A DNA stretch of 64,000 nucleotides from Amphiura filiformis (GCF_039555335.1 NC_092628.1:97344536-97408535), one strand, 5' to 3'; positions 45,030 through 57,769 are shown, numbered from the stretch's first letter. The notes: a model not told the origin generated them from the sequence alone. Translations and numbers: made by a program.

Positions 45030-45433
45030 ATAGCGCATTAACATAACATAACAACAAGTATTTATATGCGCCTTTGCCTAGGGATTCAAGATGCTAGAGA
45101 AACGAAAACCAAAAAATTCAAAAATACAAAAAACAATGGCAGCAAAAATTATGGAAATAAGTGGGTTTTGATCAATGACTTAAATGAGTCCAGGTTGATG
45201 GCATTCTTGATTGTAAATGGTAAGCCATTCCAAAACCTGGGGGCAGTCACTGAAAAGGCTCTATCCCCAGCACATCTTCTGGTGTGAGGAATGATAAAAT
45301 TAACAATCTCAATGGATCTAGTACTCATAGCATGTATGGAGCTCTTGATCGTGAGACATTGTGTGTCTTTGCAATTACTTAAAAAAACCTGTAAAAATAT
45401 GCAATATGTGCGCAGCAGTTCCATCTCTTGCAC
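45030..45433 (-). pseudogene. LINE ORF2 C-terminus with TGTTA-type tail
   Basis: The frame contains HTRRCAGDRAFSVTAPRFWN, then GLPFTIKNAINLDSFKSLIK and THLFP. The GDRAFSVxAPRxWNxLP...LxxFKSxLKTHLF pattern is the classical end of CR1/L2/Rex-like ORF2. The element ends in TTGTTATGTTATGTTA. 5'-truncated. Confidence 0.85.
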
Positions 45434-45814
45434 TTCATATAGAGCCCTCTTTAATCTGTGATGTTGGGACTTCGCCTGTTAGTGATTGGTCTGTATATTT
45501 TCTCGTCTCTGGTGACGACAGATAGTGTTCGGCCCTACCACAAACAAAAGAGAACAAACTAACATTATTGCTTATTCCAAAGTAATGGCCAAACAATGCT
45601 CAGTTAAATTAAGTGTTACAGATATTCTGTAGACTGTAGAGAGCAACTAACTATAAGCTGCCTGAGGAGAAAACAAAGTTTTAGAATAATGTCAGTTATG
45701 CTTTTGATTGTGGTAGGACAGTCGTATATAATGTCAATTCTTAGTTTAGTGGGTGTGGTTTAGCTTATAAGCGGTAAATTTCATCGGTTCCTGGGTGTTT
45801 TCTATCAGGAGTTA

Positions 45815-45938
45815 GGTCAGATGCAGTAATGAGTAATGTTGAAGAAATGTACTCAAGATAAGTTACTACGGCATTTGATTTCAACAGTAACATTAACCAA
45901 AGTCATTTATGTTATGATACTAACTGTGCATGTCTAAG
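45815..45938 (+). repeat. Diverged copy of the FKBP6-like 3'UTR
   Basis: TCATTTATGTTATGATACTA and GAAGAAATGT.CTCAAGATAA match 40843-40951 with roughly one difference in eight over about 110 bases, same orientation. No coding exon accompanies it. Confidence 0.75.
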
Positions 45939-46880
45939 GGCATGTTGTAGGCTAATACCCAGCGTGGATTATTCATATAAATATAAATTTTTGCTAATTG
46001 AAATAGTTTTAGTTATTAAGATAATATTTAACCGATTAAAATAAGAATGACATTAAAGACTCTTCATTTTGTTTTTACCATCTATTGTGTCATAGAGGAT
46101 AGGCAGGTCCAAAGAGGATGGCACAGTGTAATCACCTTTAGTGCATGTGGTCTATGTTCATCATGATTATCATGATGATCAACTTGCTACCTGTATTACT
46201 GGCTTGGAATTGTCTGAATTTAATAGGTAACATTTACAGATTAAATTCAGATTTTCATAAACAAACCATGAGAGTTCCCTGTGTTTTTCAAAAGGCAGAT
46301 TGTACACATAGCTCACTGTGATATATTGTGATTTCATTCTGATTTGGTGTCACTGAGTCGGCGACTTCAATATGGCATTCCTTTGACATATTATTATCAC
46401 CCCCTTAAGGTGGCTGTATCGGCTACGGTGTCATGCTCAGAATTCCTTGAAAATGATGTAGGATGTGTGTATTGATGAGAAAACCTTACTTGCCAAGTTT
46501 TAATTTTTTTTTTTTTTTTTTTTTTTTTCCAACAAAGCGTTTTTGAGTTACGCAATTTTTGTCATCTCAAAATCCCATTGAATTACTACAGGGAAGGGCT
46601 TTTGGCACTTTGCCAATTTCTCAAAATAGCAACATTTTTGAAAACAAAGATTTTATTAAAACTGATTTTTCTCTCCTTTACAGCAGTTGTATATAAAAGT
46701 TTTAAGTTTCATTTTGCTGCCAATATATCACAGAATAATACAAACTAAGTTTATTTTCTGACTTAGTGTTACTTAAGGATATATTTAACAGGAATGTTGG
46801 TACTTTTTTATGATTTTTTGATTTTTTCTAGAAACACTAAATTACCTAAATTCTAAGATTTTTTTAGCCAACAGGGAAGG
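45939..46880. other. Intergenic, AT-rich
   Basis: A long T-run near 46503-46528 and short ORFs; no gene recognised. Confidence 0.5.
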
Positions 46881-46882
46881 GT

Positions 46883-47116
46883 GCTATGGTTACCAAACTT
46901 TCAGGGATGGTAAATAAGATTAATATCTAAATTCTCACGTCAGTTTTTTCCAATTAAGTGTTTCTATTTTAAGCTACAGTGTTTTGAACATTCCCTAAAA
47001 TTAAAAATGGAAAAAATATTTTTTTTCAAAAAGTAAACAATTTATCCAAAAAAACTGACGAGAGAATTTAGATATTAAGCTTATTTATTATCCCTGAAAG
47101 TTTGGTAACCATAGCT
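46883..47116. repeat. Long inverted repeat
   Basis: GCTATGGTTACCAAACTTTC with AGGGATGGTAAATAAG at the left pairs with CTTATTTATTATCCCTGAAA and GTTTGGTAACCATAGC at the right; ATATCTAAATTCTC...CAGTTTTTT pairs inside. Arms about 70 bp, spacer about 95. Confidence 0.8.
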
Positions 47117-48470
47117 CCTACCTAAGTGGGCAAAAAAAATCAAAAACTGTCAAAATTAAGGGAATTTTCAAAAAATAAAGAAAAACATAAGACTCTTAAA
47201 ATAGGTGGGGAAAATACTTTTCTTTGTTATGTTAAAGATTTAGATGAATAGATCTGATTGATCAGACACAGGAGCTATTTTTCTGCAAGGGTGTTGTATC
47301 CGAGGCAGGGCCGTGACACTCGTATTCAATCCCTGTATAAAAAGTGAAGTCACTTCGCCGGCAGTTTGATTGACATTGATTGACGGTTGCTATGCCGGTT
47401 GCTATGCAATCCAGTGCGCAGCCTAAAACTTACGTACTTGTGCACATATTTAATTTGCGTACGGCCAAAGGAACTTGTCCTGTATTGCACTGACAGCTTT
47501 CGTCAATGATTGACAGTTCTTGAGCATTTCAGTGCGCAAATTAGTCTTAGTTCCAGACGTGCAAGTACACATACGATTGTAACGCAATTTGAAAGTACGC
47601 TTATTTGTTTTAGGAAAGATATACCATTTTCATTACATTTTGTGTTAGTAGAGAGAAAATTAGACGATTCGTTGCTTGTTTTATTGATTTTCGAGCTAAT
47701 TTTATGTATGAAATAATCAGAAATATGCACATTTAGACCGCTACAGTACAAACGACAGTCCGTCTTGATCAAGTCTAACATTGTCAGGCTAAAATCTCCT
47801 CAATCTTGAACGACTGTCGAGGAAGTCTATTTCGAGCTATTTTTCCAAGATGGCGCCCATCGACTGCCAATTATTCGGACCCTTTCTGGCAAAAAATACA
47901 GCTTATTTAGCCAGTCTCGTCATGGGGTATTCGGTTATAATATTTTCCTAGCATGTTGAGCTAACTCCTCAGCTATTTGGTTTTTCACGATATGATAGTA
48001 ATAGAAAGATTCGACCAAATGTTCGCCGCTTTTTAAGCCATTTAATTTTTTTTGGAAACGATGACGTAAACATTGCATCATCTCTTCCACAGGTTATACA
48101 CTCCTACACGCACAGGGGCCAGGGTACTATGCCATCACAATCACGCATAGGCTGAATGACTGACTTCATTTGCGCAAACGAGTGGCTTATCCTATAGTAT
48201 ATTAGTACTCGAGAATCCTTGTCCGAGGCAGCTACAATGTACCTTAAAGTCAAAACATTGCTGCATTAGAGTCTTGTCAGGGTTGATGTTGGTCGATTTA
48301 CAGCAAGCAAACAATTTGTTTGCACTTTATAATCATTTAATGTTTTCTTATCAGCACTTTTACACACCAACCCAAGATACAGTATATGAAAATGACAGTA
48401 TCTCACTTCTACACATCGATATTTATTTTGTATTTATTTATAACATTCGGCCGAACCCAGGCTAAACCCA
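47117..48470. other. Intergenic; possible LINE fragment at its end
   Basis: No gene is recognised. A frame ending FVFIYNIRPNPG just before 48466 faintly recalls the DxxxNPGP motif near the start of some LINE ORF2 proteins; too short to call. Confidence 0.3.
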
Positions 48471-48474
48471 ATAG

Positions 48475-48695
48475 TGCTCAGAGGCTACTAAACTCAAGGG
48501 ATGCCTCCAGATATGACGGGACAGGGATATGGGAAGAGGTCCGATTTTAGAAGCAGGAGGAAAACCGGAGCACCCGCAGAAAAACCTGCGAAGACGAGCA
48601 TGGATCGGCAACCAAACTCACATGTGGCACCACGGGGAATTGAACCCGGGCCCCAGCGGTGAGAAGCGAGTGAGAAGACCACTGCACTAAAAAAT
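48475..48695 (-). mobile_element. tRNA-derived SINE, family 2
   Basis: The minus strand starts TTAGTGCAGTGG (A box, 48680-48690) and has GGTTCAATTCC (B box, about 48636-48646), then GCAGGTTTTTCTGCGGGTGC, TCCGGTTTTCC and TCTAAAATC.GACCTCTTCCC. A tRNA-like head plus conserved body. The related copy is at 3728-3908. Confidence 0.75.
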
Positions 48696-49380
48696 ATTAA
48701 GATATTGACTTACATTCCATTATTTATAACAGGGAAGAAAAAAGATGTTTGTGGGTCAGGTCATATAGTAACCAAATTTTTCCTACCCCACTTTAACTTA
48801 CAGTGTATATCATTGACTTTGATGCCCCCAAAAAGTCTTTTTAATGTCTCGCAAGTTAAAAGGGTGACTTTGATTCTGAAAAATGAATGTAAATAATTAA
48901 GCTAGGCTATCCTTGTGTGCCTTATCTATTAATCCTTGTACATAAAAAAACCAGTTCTGTTAACAAAATGTAAGGATAAACTGATGTTCTTTATTTGTGT
49001 TTATGAAAAATATGGACAAATTGGGTAACTAAATAGTCTGAACTTAGCTGTCTACATCATTTGAAGATAATAAACTGTGTATTTGATATTAAATTAGACA
49101 AAGCTTATTAATGTTGCATTTTTGTCAGTAACTCTTGGTTGCTCTATATCCAGGTGTTTATGTGAATGATATTGTTGTGATTACCTGGGCATATTTATGT
49201 GAGACTTGTATTTTCACTTAAATTGGAACATCATACTCATACACAAATTGTAATATGTTCAATAATATACACCAATGTTTACGAGCCAGGTTTAAACCAG
49301 TGTTATATTAGATTAGGCTTTGGTAAAAAAACTTTAACCTTAGATAAGGCTTGCGCTCTGGGCTAGCTATACTATATTTA

Positions 49381-51463
49381 TACCCGCATGCGAAGCATGA
49401 ACGGGTATATTGCCATTCTATGGTTTCTTCTCCTTCTTCTCCTCCATCAAACACAACATTCTGTCAAGGCTAGCGCTAAAACTACAAGGGCCACAGGGCC
49501 CATATGTGGTACACTTATGGGCCCTACCCCGTAGATGTATCCTTTGCCCATCTTGGCCCCAGAGGTCAAAGGTCACGGGCCCCAGGGGCCCAAATGTAAA
49601 AATACAAAGCATGCCGCTTCTCATCAAATGAAGCAGCCTCATGGCCCTGAGTTGGTACACTGATAGCCCCAGGGGTACTCTATATATACAAGTATACATG
49701 AGCCCCATATGTCATATATTATGGGCCCCAGGGCCCCAAATGTTAAAAAGAGGGGCAACAGATTGACAAGGCTAGTGCTAAAACTATAAGGGCCCCAGGG
49801 CCCATATGTGATACACTTATGGGCCCTACCCCGTAGATTTATCCTTTGCACATCTTGGCTCCAGAGGTCAAAGGTCACGGGCCCCAGGGGCCCAAATGTA
49901 AAAATACAAAGCATGCTGTTTCTCATCAAATGAAGCAGCCTCAGGGCCCTGAGTTTGTACACTGATAGCTCCAGGGGTACTCTATATATACAAGTATACA
50001 TGAGTCCCATATGTCATATATTATGGGCCCCAGGGCCCCAAATGTTAAAATAAGGGCAACAGATTAACAAGGCCAGCTATAAAACTACAAGGGCACTAGG
50101 GCTCATATGTGGCACATGTATGGGCCCTAAGTTGTAATGTGTCTTCTGCCCATTTTGGCCCAGATGTTTAAGACTAGGGGCCCCAGAGGCCCAAATGTTA
50201 AAACATAGGGCCGGTTGTTTCTCAGCAAATAAAGTAGCTACAGGGTTTAGATTTGGTACACTAATAGGTCTTCAGCATTATATTGTTATGCGTATATATG
50301 AACCCCATGTGTCACATAATATGGGCCCCAGGGCCCCAAACTCTAAAACATAGGGCCGGCCGTTACTCCGTAAAGAAAGCAGCTACAATGTCCAGCTTGA
50401 GTCTGCTGATAGCACTTGAGAATTATATTTCAACATATGCACATGAGCCCCATAAGTCAAATATTATGGGCCCGGGCCCCAAATGTTAAAGCAAAGGCCG
50501 GCCGTTTTTCATCAAATAAAGCTGCTTCAGAGCTCATAGTTTGTACACAGACTGCACCTGAGAATTATATTGTTTTATGTACATATGAGCCCCATATGTC
50601 ACATAGTATGGGCCCAGGGCCCCAAACGCTAAAACATAGGGCCAGCCGTTACTCAGTAAATAAAGCAGCTACAGTGCCCAGCTTGAGTCTACTGATAGCA
50701 CTTGAGAATTATACTTCAACATGTGTACAGCCTCATAAGTCAAATATTATGGGCCAGGGCCCCAAATGTTAAAAAGGGCCGTCCGTTTATCATCAAATAA
50801 AGCAGCTTCAGTGCTCGGAGTTTGTACACAGATTGCACCTGTGAATTATATTGTTTACAATAACACCCACCCCACCCCATTCACAGACAATAGCGTAATT
50901 ATAATAATATAGATGACAGAAACGTTAAGGCTGTACCAGTTAAATTACATACCCATTGGCTGTTCTATTTAATTTACATACTCTCTCTGAAATTGCCACA
51001 AAATAGGCTGTTCTATTTAATTTACATACTCCCTCTGAAATGACTGTTCCATTTAATTTACATACTCCCTCTGGAATAGCTTTCCCCTAATCAAATTGCA
51101 TATTCTGAATTTCAATAGCGTATTAGGCCTATAATAATTATAGATGATGATAATTGGAAATACCATGTGTGAAGCGTTAAGGCTGTTCCATTCAATTTAC
51201 ATACCTTTGGCTGTTCCATTTAATTTACATACTCCCTCTGAAATGATCCCAAAATAGCTGTTCTATTTAATTTACATACTCCCTCTGAAATGGCTGTTCG
51301 ATTTAATTTACATACTCCCTCTGGAATAGCTTTCTCCTAATCAAATTGCATATTGTGAATTTCAATCTATCAAATTGCATAGCTTCACTGTGAATTAGAG
51401 AGACTGACAATAAGTCCTCAGCAAATAAGGACTGTAAGTTTGTGTAAACCGATAACATGCGGG
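49381..51463. mobile_element. 2.1-kb repeat-filled element bounded by TATACCCGCATG
   Basis: TATACCCGCATG at 49379-49390 and its inverted copy CATGCGGGTATA near 51454-51465 enclose two tandem arrays. The first (49440-50850) has six copies of GGGCCCAGGGCCCCAAA-type units, spaced about 300 then about 145 bases. The second (50930-51380) is a 245-bp duplication built of CTATTTAATTTACATACTCC subunits. Predicted peptides here are repeat translations. The bounding repeats suggest a non-autonomous element; this is inferred. Confidence 0.55.
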
Positions 51464-52630
51464 TATAGCCGTATTTGTGTACAAATATATAGCCTTCTAG
51501 TTCATCTTGGCGATGTCAGTGTGTGTTTCATTAGATGTACCTTCAAATTACGCAAAAAGCTGGCGTACACACAACACATTTAAAGATGCTGTATTGACTC
51601 ACTGCTTCAACGTGTTGACATCACCAGGCCGTTGCAACTCATATAAAGGTGTGGACACCGTCGGCTTCCCCCGTGTATTATTCGCCGGTGCCATTATCAC
51701 GTGACTGAAATTAGAGACGGAGAACCGTGACTCGACCGCCATCTTGATACATAATGAATATATAATTAAAGAAAAATGCTGCTGCCACCAACGATAGCTA
51801 GCGATACAGGCTACATAAATATAAGGACTTATTTTTAGCTCATTGCGTAAACGCAATGCACTATAGGCATAGTCCATATTTCTGTATGTTTTTTCTTTCT
51901 CTTGCTACATCGCTTGAGCAATGGATCTGGTAATTTGAGGGGCGATCTTTGCATGATTGTTCATGATTGTTACTTATTTAGCTAGGAAAATTCGGACGGA
52001 AAGTATCATTTTTGGAGCATTTTCTTACGAAAAGTTTTACCTAATTTCATGGAATAGTCTCCTATGTAGACTGTTTGTGGTGCTTTTCATATTACAAACA
52101 CTGTACAAACTCCTTGATCGTGCGAATCTGTAAAAGAGATTGTTGAACTTGTACTGTTTCAGTGCGGCTACAATGTCTGCTTTTCAGTGTTGCTTTTAGC
52201 ACCAATTGGGCTTGTGCTGTCTTATAGGCCCTTACTTCTGTGCACGAGCCATGAGCAAATAGTGTCTCAAATTCTCCCAAATCTGAACTAATTGGGCTAC
52301 CAAATTGTTGGTTGGCAACCCTATCTGTGAACAAACATCTCACTCATTTACACTTTATATCACACATCTTGACCCAATTAGTTATGTAAACATTTAATCA
52401 AGGTGAAATGTCCTTTTGACTGGCACTGGCCTAGTATATCAGTATATGACCATGACAACCCCTCTCTGACATTACAAAACAGATAAACAGAAAGTCTGAA
52501 CAGGGAAGTGCTGGGGGGTAAACACTAGGCTAGTGGCCTTTCCCTGTTCTGAAGATTGAAGGGAGCACTTGTTTGAAATATGAAGTCAGGAAAATTAGAT
52601 GTGTGTGCAAAATTTTATTTATTTATTTAT
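51464..52630. other. Intergenic; fragment of the CAGGGTTGCCAAA family at 52268-52323
   Basis: Contains CACGTG (about 51700) and CCGCCATCTTG (YY1-like, about 51738), possibly a promoter remnant, and a palindromic TTGCGTAAACGCAA at 51844. AATTGGGCTACCAAATTG and GGTTGGCAACCCT near 52290 match an end of the 20189 element. No gene recognised. Confidence 0.4.
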
Positions 52631-52633
52631 TTC

Positions 52634-54745
52634 ATTTACCATGAAAGTGTTGTAGTTTTTAAGTTTCAAGTTTTTATTTGGAAATTGCTTTTTACATCAG
52701 TGGCACTCATCTATCCGATGGTGCATCCAAGACATTAAATATACAAACAAAACTGTATTAAACAAAATAAAATGAAAGGATACTCGACAAGCAAAAGGTA
52801 CAAATAAATAAATGCCTTGAATAAATAAATATCTTGAGAACCATAAGTATATTTTCAAAATGCTGATTTGTGCTTGATCACAGCACTATGGTGATTTTGA
52901 GGTTTGAGAATACTGAAATGTGTTTTTCAAAGTTGGTAGCCCTGTATACATAGTTATACATGGCTATACATGGCTATACATAGCTATATATGGCTATACA
53001 TGGCTATGACATGGTTACATATGGCTATACATAGCTATGCATGGCTATACATAGCTATGCATGGCTATACATAGCTATGCATGGCTATACATAGCTATGC
53101 ATGGCTATACATAGCTATGCATGGCTATACATAGCTATGCATGGCTATACATAGCTATGCATGGCTATACATAGCTATGCATGGCTATACTCGACAAGCA
53201 AAAGGTACAAATAAATAAATGCCTTGAATAAATAAATATCTTGAGAACTGCAAGTATATTTTCAAAATGCTGATTTGTGCTTGATCACAGCACTATGGTG
53301 ATTTTGAGGTTTGAGAATACTGAAATGTGTTTTTTCAAAGTTGGTAGCCCTGTATACATAGTTATACATGGCTATACATGGCTATACATAGCTATATATG
53401 GCTATACATGGCTATGTCATGGTTACATATGGCTATACATAGCTATGCATGGCTATACATGGCCATACATAGCTACCCATGGCTATACATAGCTATGCAT
53501 GGCTATACATAGCTATGCATGGCTATACATAGCTATGCATGGCTATACATAGCTATGCATGGCTATACATAGCTATGCATGGCTATACATAGCTATGCAT
53601 GGCTATACATAGCTATGCATGGCTATACATAGCTATGCATGGCTATACATAGCTATGCATGGCTATACATAGCTATGCATGGCTATACATAGCTATGCAT
53701 GGCTATACTCGACAAGCAAAAGGTACAAATAAATAAATGCCTTGAATAAATAAATATCTTGAGAACCATAAGTATATTTTCAAAATGCTGATTTGTGCTT
53801 GATCACAGCACTATGGTGATTTTGAGGTTTGAGAATACTGAAATGTGTTTTTTCAAAGTTGGTAGCCCTGTATACATAGTTATACATGGCTATACATGGC
53901 TATACATGGCTATGACATGGTTACATATGGCTATACATAGCTATGCATGGCTATACATGGCCATACATAGCTATCCATGGCTATACATAGCTATACATGG
54001 CTATACATAGCTATGTATGACTATACATAACGATGCATGGCTATACATAGCTATGCATGCCATTTACCATGAAAGTGTTGTAGTTTTTTAAGTTTCAAGT
54101 TTTTATTTGGAAATTGCTTTTACATCAGTGGCACTCATCTATCCGATGGTGCATCCAAGACATTAAATATACAAACAAAACTGTATTAAACAAAATAAAA
54201 TCAAAGGATACTCGACAAGCAAATGGTACAAATAAATAAATGCCTTGAATAAATAAATATCTTGAGAACCGTAAGTATATTTTCAAAATGCTGATTTGTG
54301 CTTGATCACAGCACTATGGTGATTTTGAGAATACTGAAATGTGTTTTTCAAAGTTGGCAGCCCTGTATACATAGCTATACATGGCTATACATGGCCATGA
54401 CATGGTTACATATGGCTATACATGGCCATACATAGCTATCAATGGCTATACATAGCTATGCATGGCTATACATAGCTATGCATGGCTATACATAGCTATG
54501 CATGGCTATACATAGCTATGCATAGCTATACATAGCTATGCATGGCTATACATAGCTATGCATGGCTATACATAGCTATGCATGGCTATACATAACTATG
54601 CATGGCTATACTATGCATGACTATACATAGCTATGCATGGCTATACATAACTATGCATGGCTATACATAGCTATGCATGGCTATACATAGCTATGCATGG
54701 CTATACATATCTATGCATGGCTATACATAGCTACGCATGGTATTC
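52634..54745. repeat. 20-bp palindromic satellite in higher-order units
   Basis: The monomer GGCTATACATAGCTATGCAT (half-repeats GGCTATACAT / AGCTATGCAT) is repeated many times in four blocks. Each block follows a copy of the same leader (CTCGACAAGCAAA.GGTACAA, then CTTGATCACAGCACTATGGT), with leaders at about 52791, 53188, 53706 and 54209. The longer leader from CATTTACCATGAAAGTGTTG occurs at 52634 and 54060. The peptide frames (YTWLYIA type) are not genes. Confidence 0.9.
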
Positions 54746-55629
54746 CTGACCATAACCCATAACAAATGAGCTACAGCACCAGTGGTGCTCTTGTTTGTCA
54801 CTGTCCTCGCGTCGGTGAACAGAGTCTCAAGTCCATCGCACTATGTGCTCTATATTCTTTGTCCATGTGAAAAATAGTAAAGCTGGTCAGTACCGGCTTA
54901 AAGCAGTAATGTGTGATTTGTATATTGAATTTCTGCTTTTTGCACCCAATAGTGTAGCTTGAAGTGCTGTAATTGCAGTAAAATTAAATTTTTTATATTA
55001 TAACCAGGGATCCCAAGTTTTATTCACCAGTTTCCCCATAGACCTAGCTCCCCAGGCCTGTACGCAGGGTTTTTTTTACACTTTTTTGTTCAAAAAAAAA
55101 AAATCCTGCGTACGGGCCTGGACCTCCCCAGTTAAGCAGCAAAGTGGTTTTCATTCAATTTACCACATTATTTCAGATTGACGATCAGAAAACCTCCTTG
55201 ACAGTTTATACGAATATTATGTAGTATTTTTTCTTTGCCCCCTCCCCATTCCATATGTCAAAAAATCTCTGCCCCCTTCTTACACACGCCATAATTTGGG
55301 AAACAGAAATTTAGAATCTTAAATTGTCTAATCATGCGATGTGAGTGCAGCGAGCAGGAAGTTTTGCGCACTTGAATGTTTTCCTAACATGTTTCTACCC
55401 TATTTTATGGCATAATATCGAAATGATGCCCAAACTATTTGTGCCAAAAATTGTTTGCCCGTTTTGACCTGCCTAAAAATGCTGTCCCCATTTTGGCCTG
55501 TATAATTCATCACCCCGAGGTACAGTTAATTATTGCACTACCCAGTCACCCCTCAGTATTTGTATGTGCCAAATTTGATCAAAGTTTTTTAAAACTTGGT
55601 AGCAATGATCATTGTGTGGGGTACTTATG

Positions 55630-55830
55630 GTGACCCACAGGATGTTGAGATTCGGAGGCATGGGAGATAGGTAAAAATACACCAAAGGTCATGCAATGGT
55701 CATCCAAGGTCAAAGGTCATCTAGAGGTAAAACATATTGCTATAATTTGACTGAAACTTGGTGGACATTTGAAGTCATTTTAATTTAATTTTGGATATTG
55801 TCAAAGTTGTTGCAGCAAAGGGACCATGGC
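55630..55830. repeat. Isolated relative of the AGGTCA minisatellite
   Basis: GGTCATCCAAGGTCAAAGGT and ACTGAAACTTGGTGGACATT resemble the intron-1 minisatellite unit in order and wording. It contains AGGTCAAAGGTCA (55707-55719). Confidence 0.5.
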
Positions 55831-57017
55831 AGTGTTAAGCTCTGTTGATTCATCATGTTCACAAGCTGTTCTAACTCTGCTTATCAGAAACTTGCTACAA
55901 CCACAACTCAGTTCACTGCATTGCATGATTTCTTATCATGTCTCATGATGGCTGTGACCAAGGGTCATGTTTGCCACAGATAATATGATTGTATAGGTTC
56001 GGCCTACATTATATGTGATATAGGATACAATGGTATTAGAGACGATTTAATTTAGGTTTTCAATTTAATGAGACTACTAAAGCTGGGAGAATGACAGGTA
56101 AGAAGCATATTGTGAGATATTCCTTAGATTAAATATAACTGAAGTTCCATGGTTTACATGCAGAGACTCAACCTTCCCCCAACTGTCTGGTTTTCCAATG
56201 TACAATTAAATTCCCCATGACTATGCACAAAAATACTGTAAGATTGTGTGTGCTCTGTGCAATTTTGTGTGCACTGCATAATTGTCATTGTATAGGAAGA
56301 CTTTACAGTTCCTCTATCATTGCCTAGTATCATAATGGGCCCAAAATGGTGCACTCCCAAGAGTTTTTTGGCAACTGACCCTTTTATATGCCATTGAATT
56401 TGACAGTATGCTTAAAAGATATGTCACAACATTTTTTGCTTCCTTTTCATCCTATTTTTAGCAAGTAGTTTTTGGAAATGAAATCATGCAAGGATTGCAA
56501 CTGTAACAAAGTTGGTAAAAATTAAAGGAAGTGTACGGCAATCACAACATTATGTCTTATATGTAAGAAAAATAATTATCAGGCACGAATCACATGGTTT
56601 TATTTTAATTAAACAAACTCATATTGACCATAAAAATGAATAAAAACAGCCGGCTCTTACCATGCGATATTCAAAATTCCCACACCGAAATTGTCCAGAG
56701 CAACGACGTCTCAATAATACAATGAAGGCTGAGTACAAATGAGCACAAATAACCATGACATTATTGCCAAAACTTGTATGATTTCAATACTTTTTCATCA
56801 AAACATTTTTCTGATAATTTTCAAAGACATCAAAATGGGCAAATCTTCCAAAATTATACCAAATTGCCAACTTTTCCTGTCAGTCCTCCCTATTTCAGCC
56901 AAATTAGCCGCTCAGGATGAGACTTAAAAATGGGTCACTATTTTATTTTGAATATAATTGGGATGGAAACCATCATATAGGTGATTTGTAACCAATTTCA
57001 TTTTTTGTTGTTCTCAG
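55831..57017. other. Gene-poor DNA upstream of the 57018 exon
   Basis: Short ORFs only; earlier exons of the unrecognised gene could be outside what I can recognise. Confidence 0.4.
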
Positions 57018-57386
57018 ATTATAAGATATGCATACCCATCATCTATGAAGAATGGGCAGGGAATTTGGATGGAGACATTGTGAGGAGGGTGACAGAGAAG
57101 CAAGCAGACATTTCAGATCTGCTGAAGGCACATGGTTGTATTCAGGGTGAAGTTGTTGACACAAGTGATGAAGGTCTTTCTATATTGGTGACTTTGAACA
57201 CTCTTGAGGGCCTCAATAAGTTAATATTCAGCTGTAAGGATCCCATTTGGGATAAATCCCTATTTTTCAAATTGCAAAATTTGCTTTTTGATCATGAGAA
57301 TGTGACAAGGTGGCTTTTAAATTATGATGATTTACGTGACAGCATGCAATTAGCTTTTAGTAGAGCTGTTGAGTACTTCAAACACG
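57018..57386 (+). CDS. Unrecognised exon, phase 1-1, 369 bp
   Basis: An open frame between TTGTTCTCAG and GGTGAGTA. It encodes YKICIPIIYEEWAGNL, LKAHGCIQGEVVDTSDEG, LSILVTLNTLEGLNKLIF and LLNYDDLRDSMQLAFSRA. Acceptor, donor, symmetric phase and balanced composition support a real exon. The GxSIxVxLxxLExLxxL pattern loosely recalls TRADD-N-like or NLR-associated regions, but this is weak and I do not assign a function. A tRNA-like element follows in the putative intron. Confidence 0.45.
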
Positions 57387-57570
57387 GTGAGTATATTTCT
57401 TATAGAGTTGGAGATCATGATTATGTGCATAGAGGTGCATTTGTGAAACTTCAGACTCGCTGTATTCAGGCATTTTGGCAAGAATTTCTGCCAAGCTGCA
57501 TGTGGGCATTTTGGTCTTTCAGGGTTATAGCTAGAGTGCTGGGTGGCAATATACAGAAACTTTATATTTG

Positions 57571-57769
57571 CTAACCCTAACTTTTTGGCAATTGGAAGGG
57601 AAAGAAGGAAAGAATAAAGAGAGAAAACAAAGAAGTTGTTTGCTCTGGGACTCGAACCTGAGACCCCTCGCATGCCAAGCACTAGGTCGGCGACACCTAG
57701 CCACAGGTTTTCCGCTGGCCTGGCCAACGAAAGTAGTATTTTGTAGTACCTGGTAGTGTTGGGGTTAAG
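57571..57769 (-). mobile_element. tRNA-related short element with TTAACCC termini, copy 3
   Basis: CTAACCCTAACTTTTTGGCA at the left and GGGGTTAAGG at the right. The minus strand has GGTTCGAGTCCC (B box) and CTAGGTGTCGCCGACCTAG near the A-box side. Body similar to the 37215 and 37540 copies. Confidence 0.6.

Noticed and set aside
49418..50010. Two similar 96- and 123-codon minus-strand frames that look like paralogous small proteins
   Set aside because: Their similarity comes from the underlying GGGCCC tandem array, not from gene duplication.
51700..51760. Promoter of a new gene (CACGTG and CCGCCATCTTG)
   Set aside because: No downstream exon with coding character was found on either strand.
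53277..54010. Frames encoding YTWLYIA-type tyrosine/tryptophan-rich peptides
   Set aside because: They are translations of the 20-bp satellite; all frames are repetitive and there is no gene context.
52900..54750. CRISPR-like alternation of repeats and spacers
   Set aside because: The monomers are contiguous without unique spacers, and the genome is clearly eukaryotic with introns.
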